Source of the DNA: an uncultured Agrobacterium sp.
GTDB taxonomy: Bacteria; Pseudomonadota; Alphaproteobacteria; Rhizobiales; Rhizobiaceae
NCBI GenBank assembly: GCA_913777615.1
Contig: CAJYTK010000021.1
Coordinates: forward strand, 124,001 to 188,000
Direction of reading: 5' to 3'
DNA length: 64,000 nucleotides
The notes beneath the pieces are model-generated. The model saw nothing but the letters and a program-made list of their open reading frames with translations, had not been told where the DNA came from and searched no databases. Below, one piece after another: positions 36,221 to 45,525 of this stretch (positions are counted from its first letter, which is position 1; each line of letters begins with the position of its first letter). A program made the position numbers and the translations under genes.

Positions 36221-38158
36221 ATGGCCCAGTACCAGACAGACAAGCAAAGCGTAATGATGCGCACGTCGATGGCGACGGTGTCGATCAGCGGCGAGTTTCC
36301 TGAAAAGCTGGCAGCGATTGCCCGTGCTGGCTTTGACGGCGTCGAGATCTTCGAGAATGACTTTCTGACCTATGATGCCTCGCCACGCGAGGTGGCAAAG
36401 ATCGTGCGCGACTACGGTCTGAACATCACGCTTTTCCAGCCGTTTCGAGATTTCGAAGGCATGCCGGAGCCTCACCGCAGCCGCGCCTTCGAGCGGGCGG
36501 AGCGTAAGTTCGAGATCATGCAAGAGCTTGGCACTGATCTTATGCTGATTTGCTCGAATGTATCGCCGATCTCGCTTGGCGGGATAGACCGGGCAGCAGC
36601 TGATTTCCACGAACTCGGGGAGATGGCCGCTCGGCATGGTGTGCGTGTCGGTTATGAAGCGCTTGCCTGGGGACGCCACATCAACGACCATCGCGACGCA
36701 TGGGAAATCGTGCGGCGGACCGATCACCCGAATGTCGGCATCATCCTGGACAGTTTCCACACCTTGTCCCGCAAGATCGATCCCAATTCGATCCGCTCCA
36801 TTCCCGGCGACAAGATCTTCATCGTGCAGCTTGCCGATGCGCCACTCTTCGACATGGACCTCCTCTACTGGAGCCGCCATTTCCGCAACATGCCGGGCGA
36901 GGGCGATCTGCCTGTCGTCGATTTCATGCGTGCTGTGGCAGCCACCGGCTATAACGGCCCGCTCTCCCTCGAAATCTTCAACGACCAGTTCCGTGGCGGA
37001 TCGGCGCGCGCCTTGGCCGAGGATGGGCATCGTTCACTCGTCAATCTTATGGACCGCGTCCGCCGCCGTGAGCCCGATATCCGCCTCTCCATGCCGGCCA
37101 TGCCGGACCGGGTCGAGGCAAAAGGGGTGGAGTTCGTCGAGTTCACCTCGGCGCCCGAGGAACAGCAGACCCTCATCGATCTTCTGCAAACTCTGGGCTT
37201 CCGACGCGCCGCCCGGCACCGCAACCGCGCTGTCGATCTCTACATGCAGGGCGATATCCGCATCCTGATCAATACGGATGAGAGTGGCGATAGCTTTGCT
37301 GGCGCTTCCTATGCCGTACATGGCACTAATGCCTATGCATTTGGCCTCAAGGTCGATAATGCCGAGCAAGCGCTTACCCGTGCTAGCGCACTCGGCGCGC
37401 CTGTCTTTTCCGAGCCGCGGAAGCCCGGCGAGGTCGCGGTGCCCGGCATTCAGGGCGTCGGCAACGGCGTCATCTACTTCCTCGATGATCATGCCCCGCT
37501 CGCCGGAATCTGGGAGAGCGAGTTCGAGCCATTGGTCGATGGAGCAGAATTGCCCACTGCGCATCTGACCCGTATCGATCATCTTGCCCAGACAACCCAT
37601 TACGACGAGATGCTGACGTGGCTTTTATTCTACACGTCGATCTTTTCGACCCGCCGCACACCGATGGTCGACGTCGTCGATCCGGGCGGACTGGTGCGAA
37701 GCCAGGCGGTCGAAAGCGAGCCGCGACCGCTTTTCCGCCTGACCATGAACGGCGCGGAGAACCGTAAGACCTTTGCGGGCAAGTTCCTTGCCGAAGGCTT
37801 CGGCACCAGTATCCAACATATTGCATTTGCCAGTGACGACATCTTTGCGACTGCCGAGGCCCTGAAGTCCACAGGCTTCCAGGCGCTGCCGATCTCGCGA
37901 AACTACTATGACGATCTCGAGGCGCGCTTCGGTCTTGAGCCGGATTTTTCCGATGCGCTCCGTGCCGCCAGCATCCTTTACGACCGCGACGAAAGCGGGG
38001 AGTATTTCCAGATCTATAGCCGCACTTTCGGCGAAGGGTTCTTCTTCGAAATCATCGAGCGACGCGGCGCCTATAACGGATATGGCGCCATGAACGCGCC
38101 GTTCCGCATTGCCGCCCAGCGTCGGCTACTGCGACCGGAGGGCCTACCGAAGCTATAG
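36221..38158 (+). CDS. 3-dehydroshikimate dehydratase fused to a 4-hydroxyphenylpyruvate dioxygenase-like domain
   Basis: This 645-aa bifunctional-looking protein converts 3-dehydroshikimate to protocatechuate. The N-terminal xylose-isomerase-like barrel (about 15-290) has the metal ligands E146 (VGYEAL), D177 (ILDSFH), Q203 (VQLAD) and E251 (LEIFND). Their spacing equals that recalled for Pseudomonas QuiC1. The C-terminal VOC region (about 295-640) resembles HPPD and keeps a 2-His-1-Glu triad: H454, H533 and E610. In known QsuB/QuiC1-type fusions this domain has no proven catalysis. An ATG 12 codons in would match the family start, but the ribosome-binding site favours 36221. Confidence 0.9.
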   Translation: MAQYQTDKQSVMMRTSMATVSISGEFPEKLAAIARAGFDGVEIFENDFLTYDASPREVAKIVRDYGLNITLFQPFRDFEGMPEPHRSRAFERAERKFEIMQELGTDLMLICSNVSPISLGGIDRAAADFHELGEMAARHGVRVGYEALAWGRHINDHRDAWEIVRRTDHPNVGIILDSFHTLSRKIDPNSIRSIPGDKIFIVQLADAPLFDMDLLYWSRHFRNMPGEGDLPVVDFMRAVAATGYNGPLSLEIFNDQFRGGSARALAEDGHRSLVNLMDRVRRREPDIRLSMPAMPDRVEAKGVEFVEFTSAPEEQQTLIDLLQTLGFRRAARHRNRAVDLYMQGDIRILINTDESGDSFAGASYAVHGTNAYAFGLKVDNAEQALTRASALGAPVFSEPRKPGEVAVPGIQGVGNGVIYFLDDHAPLAGIWESEFEPLVDGAELPTAHLTRIDHLAQTTHYDEMLTWLLFYTSIFSTRRTPMVDVVDPGGLVRSQAVESEPRPLFRLTMNGAENRKTFAGKFLAEGFGTSIQHIAFASDDIFATAEALKSTGFQALPISRNYYDDLEARFGLEPDFSDALRAASILYDRDESGEYFQIYSRTFGEGFFFEIIERRGAYNGYGAMNAPFRIAAQRRLLRPEGLPKL

Positions 38159-38309
38159 TCGTTTCTTGTTGCAAACACACAGACACCGCGGTGCCAGCGG
38201 TGACGCGGATCGTGGTGTATCGCACCGGAGTTGGTAGAGAACGGCATTGCAGCTTGGAACGATGCTTTGACATCGCAGTGCTATCGAGGATGCTGTGCGG
38301 CAAATGCCA

Positions 38310-38346
38310 ATGAGGAGCACATCTCTTGCGAGATCACACTCCTCAT
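38310..38346. terminator. Compound hairpin between convergent genes
   Basis: ATGAGGAG (38310-38317) pairs with CTCCTCAT (38339-38346), and inside it ATCTC pairs with GAGAT around TTGC. It lies between the convergent dehydratase and MFS genes. No T-tract is seen, so termination is only likely. The rest of this 252-bp gap shows no gene. Confidence 0.45.
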
Positions 38347-38410
38347 CGAGGCAAGATATTTATTGATTGCTAAGGACGCCAACCTCTACGCGGCAAGGTT
38401 TGCGATCCGA

Positions 38411-39643
38411 TCAAGCCTGGCCCAGGCGTCTTGACATCTCCTCCCGTGTCTTCCCGCTACGGTGCAGGATGAGGATCACGGTGGTAGTGCCGCAGATGGC
38501 CGCGATGGGCAGCAGCGTGTAGAGAAGTTGCTGCGGACCCATGCCGCTTGCCAGGAGCCAACCAGCGACGAGAGGCCCGACGATCGAGCCAAGCCGACCG
38601 ACCGAAACGGCAAGGCCGACACCAGTACCGCGCACTTCACTCGGATAGCATTGTGGGGCGATACCATAGAGCAGCGCCTGCACGCCGATGACCGTCGCGC
38701 CGACAAAAGTGCCAGCCGCCAGCGCCGCCGCGACATTGCCCGCGGGCAACATGGCAAGAGACGTGATCGCCAGCATCAGCCCGATAAAGCAGAGTGCTGC
38801 GGAAAAGGCAGGTCTGTTGCCGTCCAGCAGCCGCCCGCCGAGGATCGCACCGGCTGCGCCGCCGATATTGAAAACGATCTGCACTGTCGACGCCGTTTCA
38901 CGGGCAAAGCCAAGTGAAACGAGTATCTGCGGCAGCCAGTTAAGAAGCAGATAGACGACGATGAGGCCGAAGAAGAAGGCGGCCCAGAGCAGCAGCGTCT
39001 GTGGCAGTGCGCCTGGCGCCATCAGCACGTCGCGACGACGCGCAGGTACCTTGGCATCGCGTGTCACGCGGAACGGTCCCATCATGAGTTGGAGCGGCAG
39101 GACCAACAGCAACGGCAAGATGCCGCCCACCAGGAATATCGAGCCCCAGTCGTCATGCAGGCCAAGTAGGGCGATGAGGCTGGCGAGTGCGCCACCAAGC
39201 GGCACGCCTGCATACATGATCGCGACTGCCCTGCCGCGCCGCTCGGGCGCAACGGATTCAGCGGCAATGGCGATGAGATTAGGCAGCGCGCCGCCAAGGC
39301 CGACGCCGGTCAGAAACCGCATCGCAACCAAATGCTCGAACGTATCGGAGAAAGCCGTGCCGATCGAAAACAGGCCGAAGACGACCAGCGACAGGGCAAG
39401 GCCGTTGCGCCGTCCAAAGCGATCGGCGATCACTCCCCCGCACAGCGCGCCGAGCACCAATCCGAAGGTTGCCGATGAGAGGAAAACGCCCAGCTGTGAC
39501 GGTGAAAGCCCAAAGGCGGAAACAAGTTTCGGCACGGCAACACCCGCGGCCTGAAGGTCGAAGCCTTCGATAATCGCGGCGAGAAACACAAGCACGAGCG
39601 CGCGCGTTCCCGTCCCCGCATGAACATGCGTGGCATTCGTCAT
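38411..39643 (-). CDS. MFS aromatic-acid:H+ symporter (AAHS family, MhpT/PcaK-like)
   Basis: This 410-aa, 12-helix inner-membrane transporter has the AAHS mark GFDLQ in helix 1 (IIEGFDLQAAGVAVPKL) and the loop 2-3 motif GVIADRFGRRNGL. Its closest named relatives by pattern are MhpT and PcaK, which import hydroxyphenylpropionate or 4-hydroxybenzoate and protocatechuate. It lies between the dehydroshikimate and hydroxycinnamate genes, so hydroxycinnamates, 4-hydroxybenzoate or protocatechuate are reasonable cargoes. Confidence 0.88.
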   Translation of the reverse strand: MTNATHVHAGTGTRALVLVFLAAIIEGFDLQAAGVAVPKLVSAFGLSPSQLGVFLSSATFGLVLGALCGGVIADRFGRRNGLALSLVVFGLFSIGTAFSDTFEHLVAMRFLTGVGLGGALPNLIAIAAESVAPERRGRAVAIMYAGVPLGGALASLIALLGLHDDWGSIFLVGGILPLLLVLPLQLMMGPFRVTRDAKVPARRRDVLMAPGALPQTLLLWAAFFFGLIVVYLLLNWLPQILVSLGFARETASTVQIVFNIGGAAGAILGGRLLDGNRPAFSAALCFIGLMLAITSLAMLPAGNVAAALAAGTFVGATVIGVQALLYGIAPQCYPSEVRGTGVGLAVSVGRLGSIVGPLVAGWLLASGMGPQQLLYTLLPIAAICGTTTVILILHRSGKTREEMSRRLGQA

Positions 39644-39836
39644 GATATTCTCCTCCCAAAGGCCGCCTCAGCGGCAATCATGCTTTCATTCGGCCTGCGT
39701 CTGACGCTGCCTCAGCGATATCTCCCGCAGTCCTCCCAAGCCCGTCCTCTGCGAGTAAGGGCTCGTTCCCTTTAAAGCCGCCGCTCTAAGGCGATGGCTA
39801 AAACTGTAACCGTGCTTTCCGCCCGTTCGGATGGCG

Positions 39837-40289
39837 TCACGCGCCCTTCCAGATGCGCGACAATAATTGGCGCAGCACTTCGCGTTCTCTTGGCGTCAGC
39901 GCACTGAATGTACGTTCCTCCTGCGCCATGACACGCGCGCGCCATTCGGCGACGGCCTCAGCACCTGTTTCACTCAAGTGCAGATGCTGAATGCGCTGGT
40001 CCTCATCATCGGCGAGACGTTCGATCCATCCCTGGGTGTCGAAATGCGCAAGGATTGGTGCGAGATTGGCCCGCTGCAGCCGCGCCTGCCGGCCGATCTC
40101 AGCGGCGGTGATACCTGGGGCCTCATCGATCAGGCACAGCACCGTGAAAGGAATGGGCTTGATCTCGTCGCCCAGCGCCTCGGCAAAACCCGCCAGATCG
40201 AGGATCGAGGCTCGACGCAGATGGTAACCGAGAAGGTCGTCCATAACAGGCGCTCTCACCGCTTCAATGTCCCGCACCTTCGCTTTCAC
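39837..40289 (-). CDS. MarR-family repressor of hydroxycinnamate genes
   Basis: This 150-aa winged-helix dimer has a recognition region GITAAEIGRQARLQRANLAP and a wing DEDQRIQHLHLSETG. MarR regulators beside hydroxycinnamoyl-CoA genes (FerC, CouR, HcaR types) bind the CoA thioester as inducer. It is divergent from the aldehyde dehydrogenase operon. Two identical-core palindromes lie between them. Confidence 0.88.
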   Translation of the reverse strand: MKAKVRDIEAVRAPVMDDLLGYHLRRASILDLAGFAEALGDEIKPIPFTVLCLIDEAPGITAAEIGRQARLQRANLAPILAHFDTQGWIERLADDEDQRIQHLHLSETGAEAVAEWRARVMAQEERTFSALTPREREVLRQLLSRIWKGA

Positions 40290-40340
40290 GCTTCGCCCTT
40301 TTTAAAATTCGTAAAAATTGCCTCTTGTCAGTTTCATATC

Positions 40341-40378
40341 GCTATGGGATATAGCAGTAAATCGCTATTTCACATAGC
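40341..40378. promoter_or_regulatory. Tandem MarR operators GCTAT-N5-ATAGC
   Basis: Two perfect dyads occur: GCTAT-GGGAT-ATAGC (40341-40355) and GCTAT-TTCAC-ATAGC (40364-40378), each preceded by ATC. Their centres are 23 bp apart, about two helical turns, so two dimers would sit on the same DNA face. They lie 46 bp before the aldehyde dehydrogenase start and 52 bp from the MarR start. Confidence 0.7.
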
Positions 40379-40423
40379 AATGTTTAAGGTCGGGAGCCTT
40401 GAACGCTCCAGGGAGGAGACACC

Positions 40424-41836
40424 ATGACATCGACATCTAACCTGTTTCGACGCATGAATCCGATCAGCGGCGAGGTAGCTAGCGAAGCGCCGGCGCAAAC
40501 GCCTGATGAGGCCCGCGCTGCAGTCGATGCGGCCGCGCGCGCTATGCCGGCCTGGGCAGCCCAGGGGCCGAATGCGCGCCGCGCTGCGCTTTTGAAAGCT
40601 GCCGATGCCGTGAGTGCAAAGGGCGACGCCTTTGTGGCGGCGATGATGGCTGAGATCGGTGCGACCGAGGCCTGGGCGCGCTTCAACGTCATGCTTGCCG
40701 CATCGATGCTGCGCGAGGCCGCCTCCCTCACCACTCAAGTTGCCGGCGAAGTTATACCCTCCGACAAGCCGGGCTGCCTTGCCATGGCTATCCGTGAACC
40801 GGCAGGTGTCGTGCTCGGCATCGCACCCTGGAATGCGCCGGTCATCCTTGGTGTGCGTGCGCTGGCAACTCCGCTTGCTTGCGGCAATGCCGTGGTGTTT
40901 AAGGCAAGTGAACTGTGCCCGAAAACCCATGGCCTGATCGTCGAGGCCCTGGCGGAGGCCGGATTGCCGGACGGGCTTGTTCAGCTTGTTACCAATGCGC
41001 CGAAGGATGCCGCGGAGGTGGTTGGAGCGCTTATCGATCATCCGGCTATCCGACGTGTGAATTTCACCGGCTCTACCGCCGTCGGACGCATCGTCGCGAT
41101 GCGAGCGGCACAAAATCTCAAGCCCTGTGTTCTGGAACTCGGCGGCAAGGCGCCTCTTGTGGTGCTGGACGATGCGGATCTCGACGAGACCGTGAAAGCA
41201 GCAGCCTTTGGATCTTTCTTCAATCAGGGCCAGATCTGCATGTCGACGGAACGGATTATCGTCGTCGATGCGGTGGCTGACGCCTTCCTTGAAAAATTTG
41301 CCGCCAAGGTGCGGACGCTCACCGCTGGCGATCCGCGCCGGGGTGCGGCACCGCTGGGCGCGGTTGTGGATATCAAAACCGCCGAGAAGCTGAAGGGGCT
41401 GATCGACGACGCCGTTGCCAAGGGCGCAAAGGTGATTGCGGCGGGCGAGTCGGACGGCGTACTCGTTCCCGCCCATATCGTTGCGGATGTGACAGCGCAA
41501 ATGCGCCTCTATTCCGAGGAGAGCTTCGGGCCTGTCGTCGCGGTCATCCGGGCGAAGGACGAGGCGGACGCCATCCGCATTGCCAATGACAGCGAATACG
41601 GCCTGTCGGCTGCCGTCTTTACCGGAGATGCGGCCCGCGGCCTGAAGGTCGCCCGACAGATTCGCTCTGGGATTTGCCATGTCAACGGCCCGACAGTGCA
41701 TGATGAAGCGCAGATGCCCTTCGGCGGCGTCGGGGCTTCGGGCTACGGACGCTTTGGCGGCAAGGCGGGCATTGCGGAATTTACCGAGCTTCGCTGGATC
41801 ACGGTCGAGACCGAAGCCGGACGCTTCCCGATCTGA
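40424..41836 (+). CDS. vdh: Aromatic aldehyde dehydrogenase (vanillin/4-hydroxybenzaldehyde type)
   Basis: This 470-aa NAD(P)-dependent enzyme oxidises the aldehyde released from hydroxycinnamoyl-CoA to 4-hydroxybenzoate or vanillate. Catalytic C272 (GQICMS) and E238 (LELGGK) are in place. The Rossmann motif FTGSTAVGR precedes them. The length suits the Vdh/benzaldehyde dehydrogenase group. GGGAGGAG precedes the start. It is the first gene of the operon with ech and the CoA ligase, under the tandem MarR sites. Confidence 0.9.
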   Translation: MTSTSNLFRRMNPISGEVASEAPAQTPDEARAAVDAAARAMPAWAAQGPNARRAALLKAADAVSAKGDAFVAAMMAEIGATEAWARFNVMLAASMLREAASLTTQVAGEVIPSDKPGCLAMAIREPAGVVLGIAPWNAPVILGVRALATPLACGNAVVFKASELCPKTHGLIVEALAEAGLPDGLVQLVTNAPKDAAEVVGALIDHPAIRRVNFTGSTAVGRIVAMRAAQNLKPCVLELGGKAPLVVLDDADLDETVKAAAFGSFFNQGQICMSTERIIVVDAVADAFLEKFAAKVRTLTAGDPRRGAAPLGAVVDIKTAEKLKGLIDDAVAKGAKVIAAGESDGVLVPAHIVADVTAQMRLYSEESFGPVVAVIRAKDEADAIRIANDSEYGLSAAVFTGDAARGLKVARQIRSGICHVNGPTVHDEAQMPFGGVGASGYGRFGGKAGIAEFTELRWITVETEAGRFPI

Positions 41837-41887
41837 TTTCATGTCGAGCCTTTCTCGCCACTAAATCATTCAAAAGGAACCAATTTT

Positions 41888-42727
41888 ATGACCGACAATA
41901 GCAGCAAGACGGACGTCGTCGCCGTCGAGATAGGGGACGGCATTGCCTGGGTCCGTTTCAACCGCCCGGAAAAGCGCAATGCGATGAGCCCCGAGCTGAA
42001 CCGCCGGATGATGGAGGTGCTGGACGAGCTGGAATTCCGCGAGGATGTCGGTGTTCTTGTTCTCAGCGGCGAAGGCACAGCCTGGACGGCTGGCATGGAT
42101 CTCAAGGAATATTTCCGCGAAACCGAGGCCAAGGGTCTTGCTGGCGTGCGCCAGAGCCAGCGCGAGAGCTATGGCTGGTGGCGTCGTCTACGCTGGTACC
42201 AGAAGCCGACCATTGCCATGGTCAATGGCTGGTGCTTCGGTGGCGGTTACGGTCCGCTCTTCGCCTGCGATCTGGCCTTTGCGGCGGATGAGGCCAAGTT
42301 TGGGCTTTCCGAGATCAACTGGGGCATTTTGCCGGGCGGTGGCGCAACCAAGGTAGCGGTAGAGCTGATGCCCTTCCGCCAGGCCATGTATCACGCCATG
42401 CTGGGTGAGCCTATCGACGGTCAGAAGGCCGCTTCCTGGGGCCTCGTCAACGAAAGCCTGCCGCTTGCCTCTCTGAAGGGCCGGGTGACCGAGGTTGCCA
42501 AGGTGTTGCTGGCCAAGAACCCGGTCGCGCTTAAGGCCACCAAGGATGCGGTGCGCCGCGTCGGCGTCATGACCTATGACGACGCTGAAGATTATCTCGT
42601 GCGCGCCCAGGAGGCCGCCAACTCCTACGACAATGAAGGTCGCAAGGAAGGCATCCGCCAGTTCATCGACGAGAAGACATACAAGCCGGGCCTCGGCTCT
42701 TACGACAAGAGCAAAACCCACAGCTGA
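41888..42727 (+). CDS. ech: Hydroxycinnamoyl-CoA hydratase-lyase (feruloyl/p-coumaroyl-CoA)
   Basis: This 279-aa crotonase-fold enzyme hydrates the side chain of p-coumaroyl- or feruloyl-CoA and cleaves it to the aromatic aldehyde plus acetyl-CoA. The typical HCHL segments are present: AWTAGMDLKEYFRE (65-78), QRESYGWWRRLRWYQKPT, and SEINWGILPGGG with catalytic E142. The C-terminal stretch KQFIDEKTYKPGL-type also matches. It is 51 bp after vdh and 31 bp before the ligase. Confidence 0.95.
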   Translation: MTDNSSKTDVVAVEIGDGIAWVRFNRPEKRNAMSPELNRRMMEVLDELEFREDVGVLVLSGEGTAWTAGMDLKEYFRETEAKGLAGVRQSQRESYGWWRRLRWYQKPTIAMVNGWCFGGGYGPLFACDLAFAADEAKFGLSEINWGILPGGGATKVAVELMPFRQAMYHAMLGEPIDGQKAASWGLVNESLPLASLKGRVTEVAKVLLAKNPVALKATKDAVRRVGVMTYDDAEDYLVRAQEAANSYDNEGRKEGIRQFIDEKTYKPGLGSYDKSKTHS

Positions 42728-42758
42728 TAGCGGTTTTACTGGGAGGAGGACCAACATC

Positions 42759-44255
42759 ATGCACAACTGGCTAGCCCCCGATCCGGTGGGCCTGCATGCG
42801 CAGGCGCGCCCAGAAAAACTCGCCCTTGTCGATCTGGCGTCCGGGAGGCGCTGGACCTATCGGGGCCTCGACCGGGCGATCGAGCAGGCAAGAGCCGCAA
42901 TCGACGCGCTCGGCCTCGGGCCAGGTGACAGGCTCGCGTCGATTGCACGCAACTGCGCCGATCTTGTGATTGCGCAGCAGGCCTGTCTGCGATCTGGCCT
43001 TATCTTCACGCCACTGAACTGGCGGCTCGCGGCTGCCGAGATCGATGCTATTCTCATCGACTGTACCCCCGCGCTGATCCTGGTCGACGGATCGTCGGCA
43101 GGTTTCACGGTGCCGGATGGCGCAAGACTGCTTGATATCGCAGCGTTTACCGCGCGTTGCGTAAGTGCGGCGGCAGGCGAACGAGGCTCTCCGCATGATG
43201 CCAACCGGCCTTGCGTCCTTCTCTACACTTCCGGAACGTCCGGGGTGCCGAAGGGCGTCATTCTAACCCCCCAGACACTGTTCTTCACCGGGGTTAATTT
43301 CGGCGTGCTAGGGCAGGTGACATCTCAGTCTGTCTTTCTTGCAGAATCGCCCTTCTTCCATGTCATTGGCCTTGTGACCTCGGTCTGGCCACCACTGGTT
43401 CAGGGCGGCACGGTGCTCGTTTCATCCGGCTTCGATCCGGTTGTGACCAATGCCCGGCTTGCAGACCGCGCTCTCGGCATCACCCATTATTTCTGCGTTC
43501 CGCAGATGGCCACCGCATTGAAGGACGCTGATGGCTTCCAGCCGGAGAATTGGTCGCTTGCCGCACTTTTCACCGGCGGCGCTCCGAACCCGCCCGCCAA
43601 TATCCGCTGGTGGCTCGAGCGCGGCGTTGCCATGGTGGACGGCTATGGCATGACCGAGGCCGGAACGATCCTTGGCATGCCGCTCGATCCGGCGCTGATC
43701 TCTGCTCATGCCGGCGCCGTCGGTCAAGCGGGGCCTGCCACTGCCATTCGGATAATCGATGGCGATGACCGGGACGTGCCGGATGGAACCGCTGGCGAGA
43801 TTATCGTCAAAGGTCCGCACGTCACGCCCGGCTACTGGAACAAACCGGAGGAGCACGAGACCGCCTTCACCCCGGACGGCTGGCTACGCACCGGCGACAT
43901 TGGACTTCGTGACTCCGATGGTTTCGTAACCATCGTCGATCGCCGCAAGGACATGTTCATTTCGGGCGGTGAGAACGTCTATCCGGTCGAGATCGAGAGC
44001 GTTCTTGCCGAACACCCCGCCGTTCTTCAGGTGGCTGTCGTCGGTGTGCCCGACCCACGCTGGGGCGAGACGGGCCATGCCTTCGTCATCCTGTCGCCGG
44101 GACACGAAGACGCCGAGGGCGAGCTTCGTGCCCATTGCGAGGCGCGGCTTGCCCGCTTCAAGGTGCCAAAGCACTTCCGGATCGTCACGGAACTTCCCCG
44201 GACCAGCACGGGTAAAATCCGCAAGAATAAGCTCCGGGAGAGCCTTTTCGCCTGA
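42759..44255 (+). CDS. fcs: Hydroxycinnamate CoA ligase (feruloyl/p-coumaroyl-CoA synthetase)
   Basis: This 498-aa adenylate-forming enzyme activates p-coumarate or ferulate with ATP and CoA. The AMP motif LYTSGTSGVPKG, YGMTEAG, and the C-terminal TGDIGLRDSDGFVTIVDRRK with the PRTSTGKIRKNKL lysine motif are all present. ATG at 42759 follows GGGAGGAGG. An earlier in-frame start lies inside ech. It completes the three-enzyme set that yields 4-hydroxybenzaldehyde or vanillin. Confidence 0.9.
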   Translation: MHNWLAPDPVGLHAQARPEKLALVDLASGRRWTYRGLDRAIEQARAAIDALGLGPGDRLASIARNCADLVIAQQACLRSGLIFTPLNWRLAAAEIDAILIDCTPALILVDGSSAGFTVPDGARLLDIAAFTARCVSAAAGERGSPHDANRPCVLLYTSGTSGVPKGVILTPQTLFFTGVNFGVLGQVTSQSVFLAESPFFHVIGLVTSVWPPLVQGGTVLVSSGFDPVVTNARLADRALGITHYFCVPQMATALKDADGFQPENWSLAALFTGGAPNPPANIRWWLERGVAMVDGYGMTEAGTILGMPLDPALISAHAGAVGQAGPATAIRIIDGDDRDVPDGTAGEIIVKGPHVTPGYWNKPEEHETAFTPDGWLRTGDIGLRDSDGFVTIVDRRKDMFISGGENVYPVEIESVLAEHPAVLQVAVVGVPDPRWGETGHAFVILSPGHEDAEGELRAHCEARLARFKVPKHFRIVTELPRTSTGKIRKNKLRESLFA

Positions 44256-44316
44256 GCGTCCCATAAATCCGCATCGAGCAGCGCCGCCAAATGGCGCAGC
44301 CAGTTAGGAGACAACC

Positions 44317-45525
44317 ATGCGCACACAAGTCGCTATCGTCGGAGCCGGCCCCGCCGGACTTATCCTTGCCCACCTCCTCCACGCCTCCGGTGTCGAGACA
44401 GTGGTGATTGAGCGGCAGACCCGCGCCTATGTCGAGGGGCGGGTGCGAGCGGGGGTTCTGGAACAAGGGACGGTAGACTGCCTGTCCCGCCTCGGGCTTG
44501 ATCAGCGCTTGCGCGAGGAAGGACTGCGCCATTCCGGCACGCATCTATCCGCCGATGGCGATGATTTCCGTATCGATCTCGAACAAGCCTCGGGCGGTGC
44601 CTGCGTCACGGTTTATGGCCAGCAGGAGGTAACGCGCGACCTTTTCGAGGCTGCGGAGGCGCGGGGCCTGAACATCCTCTTCCAAGCAAGCGATGTCGCT
44701 CTCCACGACATAGACACCGAGAAGCCTTTCGTGACCTGCAGCACGCCGTCCGGCGAGGTCCGGGTTGATTGCGATTTCGTGGTTGGCTGCGACGGGTTCC
44801 ATGGCGTCAGTCGTCAAGCGATCCCCAGCCACGTGCTGCGCACATTCGAGCGGGTCTATTCTTTTGGCTGGCTCGGCATTCTCACCGAGCGCCCGCCTGT
44901 TAGCGAGGAACTTGTCTATGCCAGTCACGAGCGTGGCTTTGCGCTTGCCTCTATGCGCTCCATGACACGCAGCCGCTATTACATTCAATGCGACATGAGT
45001 GAGCGGCTGGAAGACTGGCCGGACGAGCGCATCTGGGATGAGTTGGCTGTGCGTCTCGGACCCAATCTCGGCGCAAGGCTTCAGCGCGGACCTTCCTTCG
45101 AAAAGAGCATCGCGCCGCTACGCAGCTTTGTCGCCGAACCAATGCGTTATGGCCGATTGTTCCTGGCGGGAGACGCTGCCCATATCGTGCCACCGACCGG
45201 GGCAAAGGGCCTCAATCTCGCAGTCTCTGACGTGACCATGCTGGGCGAGGCGCTGGCGGAGTTCTACAGCGAGCGCTCGGCTGCGGGCATCGATGCCTAC
45301 TCGGCGCGGGCACTGGGGCGCGTCTGGAAGGCTGAGCGTTTTTCCTGGTGGTTCACCACCCTTACGCATCGTTTCCCCGAAACGGGGGCTTTCGAGCGGC
45401 GGATGCAGGTGGCCGAACTCAGCTATCTGCGAAGCTCACCGCGGGCACAGGCGAGTTTTGCCGAAAACTACGTCGGTTTGCCTTTGGAAGGAACGAAGGC
45501 GCGCTTAGACGAGAAGCCCTTTTAA
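44317..45525 (+). CDS. pobA: 4-hydroxybenzoate 3-monooxygenase
   Basis: This 402-aa FAD enzyme hydroxylates 4-hydroxybenzoate to protocatechuate with NAD(P)H and O2. The FAD fingerprint VAIVGAGPAG is at 5-14, RAGVLEQG follows, and GDAAHIVPPTGAKGLNLA marks the second FAD site. SRYYIQ contains the substrate tyrosine. Its position right after the hydroxycinnamate operon (61 bp) shows that the aldehyde product is handled as 4-hydroxybenzoate. The 3' end overlaps the convergent IclR gene by 21 bp. Confidence 0.95.
   Translation: MRTQVAIVGAGPAGLILAHLLHASGVETVVIERQTRAYVEGRVRAGVLEQGTVDCLSRLGLDQRLREEGLRHSGTHLSADGDDFRIDLEQASGGACVTVYGQQEVTRDLFEAAEARGLNILFQASDVALHDIDTEKPFVTCSTPSGEVRVDCDFVVGCDGFHGVSRQAIPSHVLRTFERVYSFGWLGILTERPPVSEELVYASHERGFALASMRSMTRSRYYIQCDMSERLEDWPDERIWDELAVRLGPNLGARLQRGPSFEKSIAPLRSFVAEPMRYGRLFLAGDAAHIVPPTGAKGLNLAVSDVTMLGEALAEFYSERSAAGIDAYSARALGRVWKAERFSWWFTTLTHRFPETGAFERRMQVAELSYLRSSPRAQASFAENYVGLPLEGTKARLDEKPF

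Noticed and set aside
36139-37030. Long minus-strand frame over the dehydroshikimate dehydratase gene
   Set aside because: It lies antisense to a protein with all active-site residues, and the product has no recognisable fold.
38411-45525. Vanillate O-demethylase (vanAB) within the aromatic island
   Set aside because: No Rieske oxygenase or ferredoxin-reductase gene is present between the hydroxycinnamate and pob/pca genes, so a complete ferulate route is not claimed.
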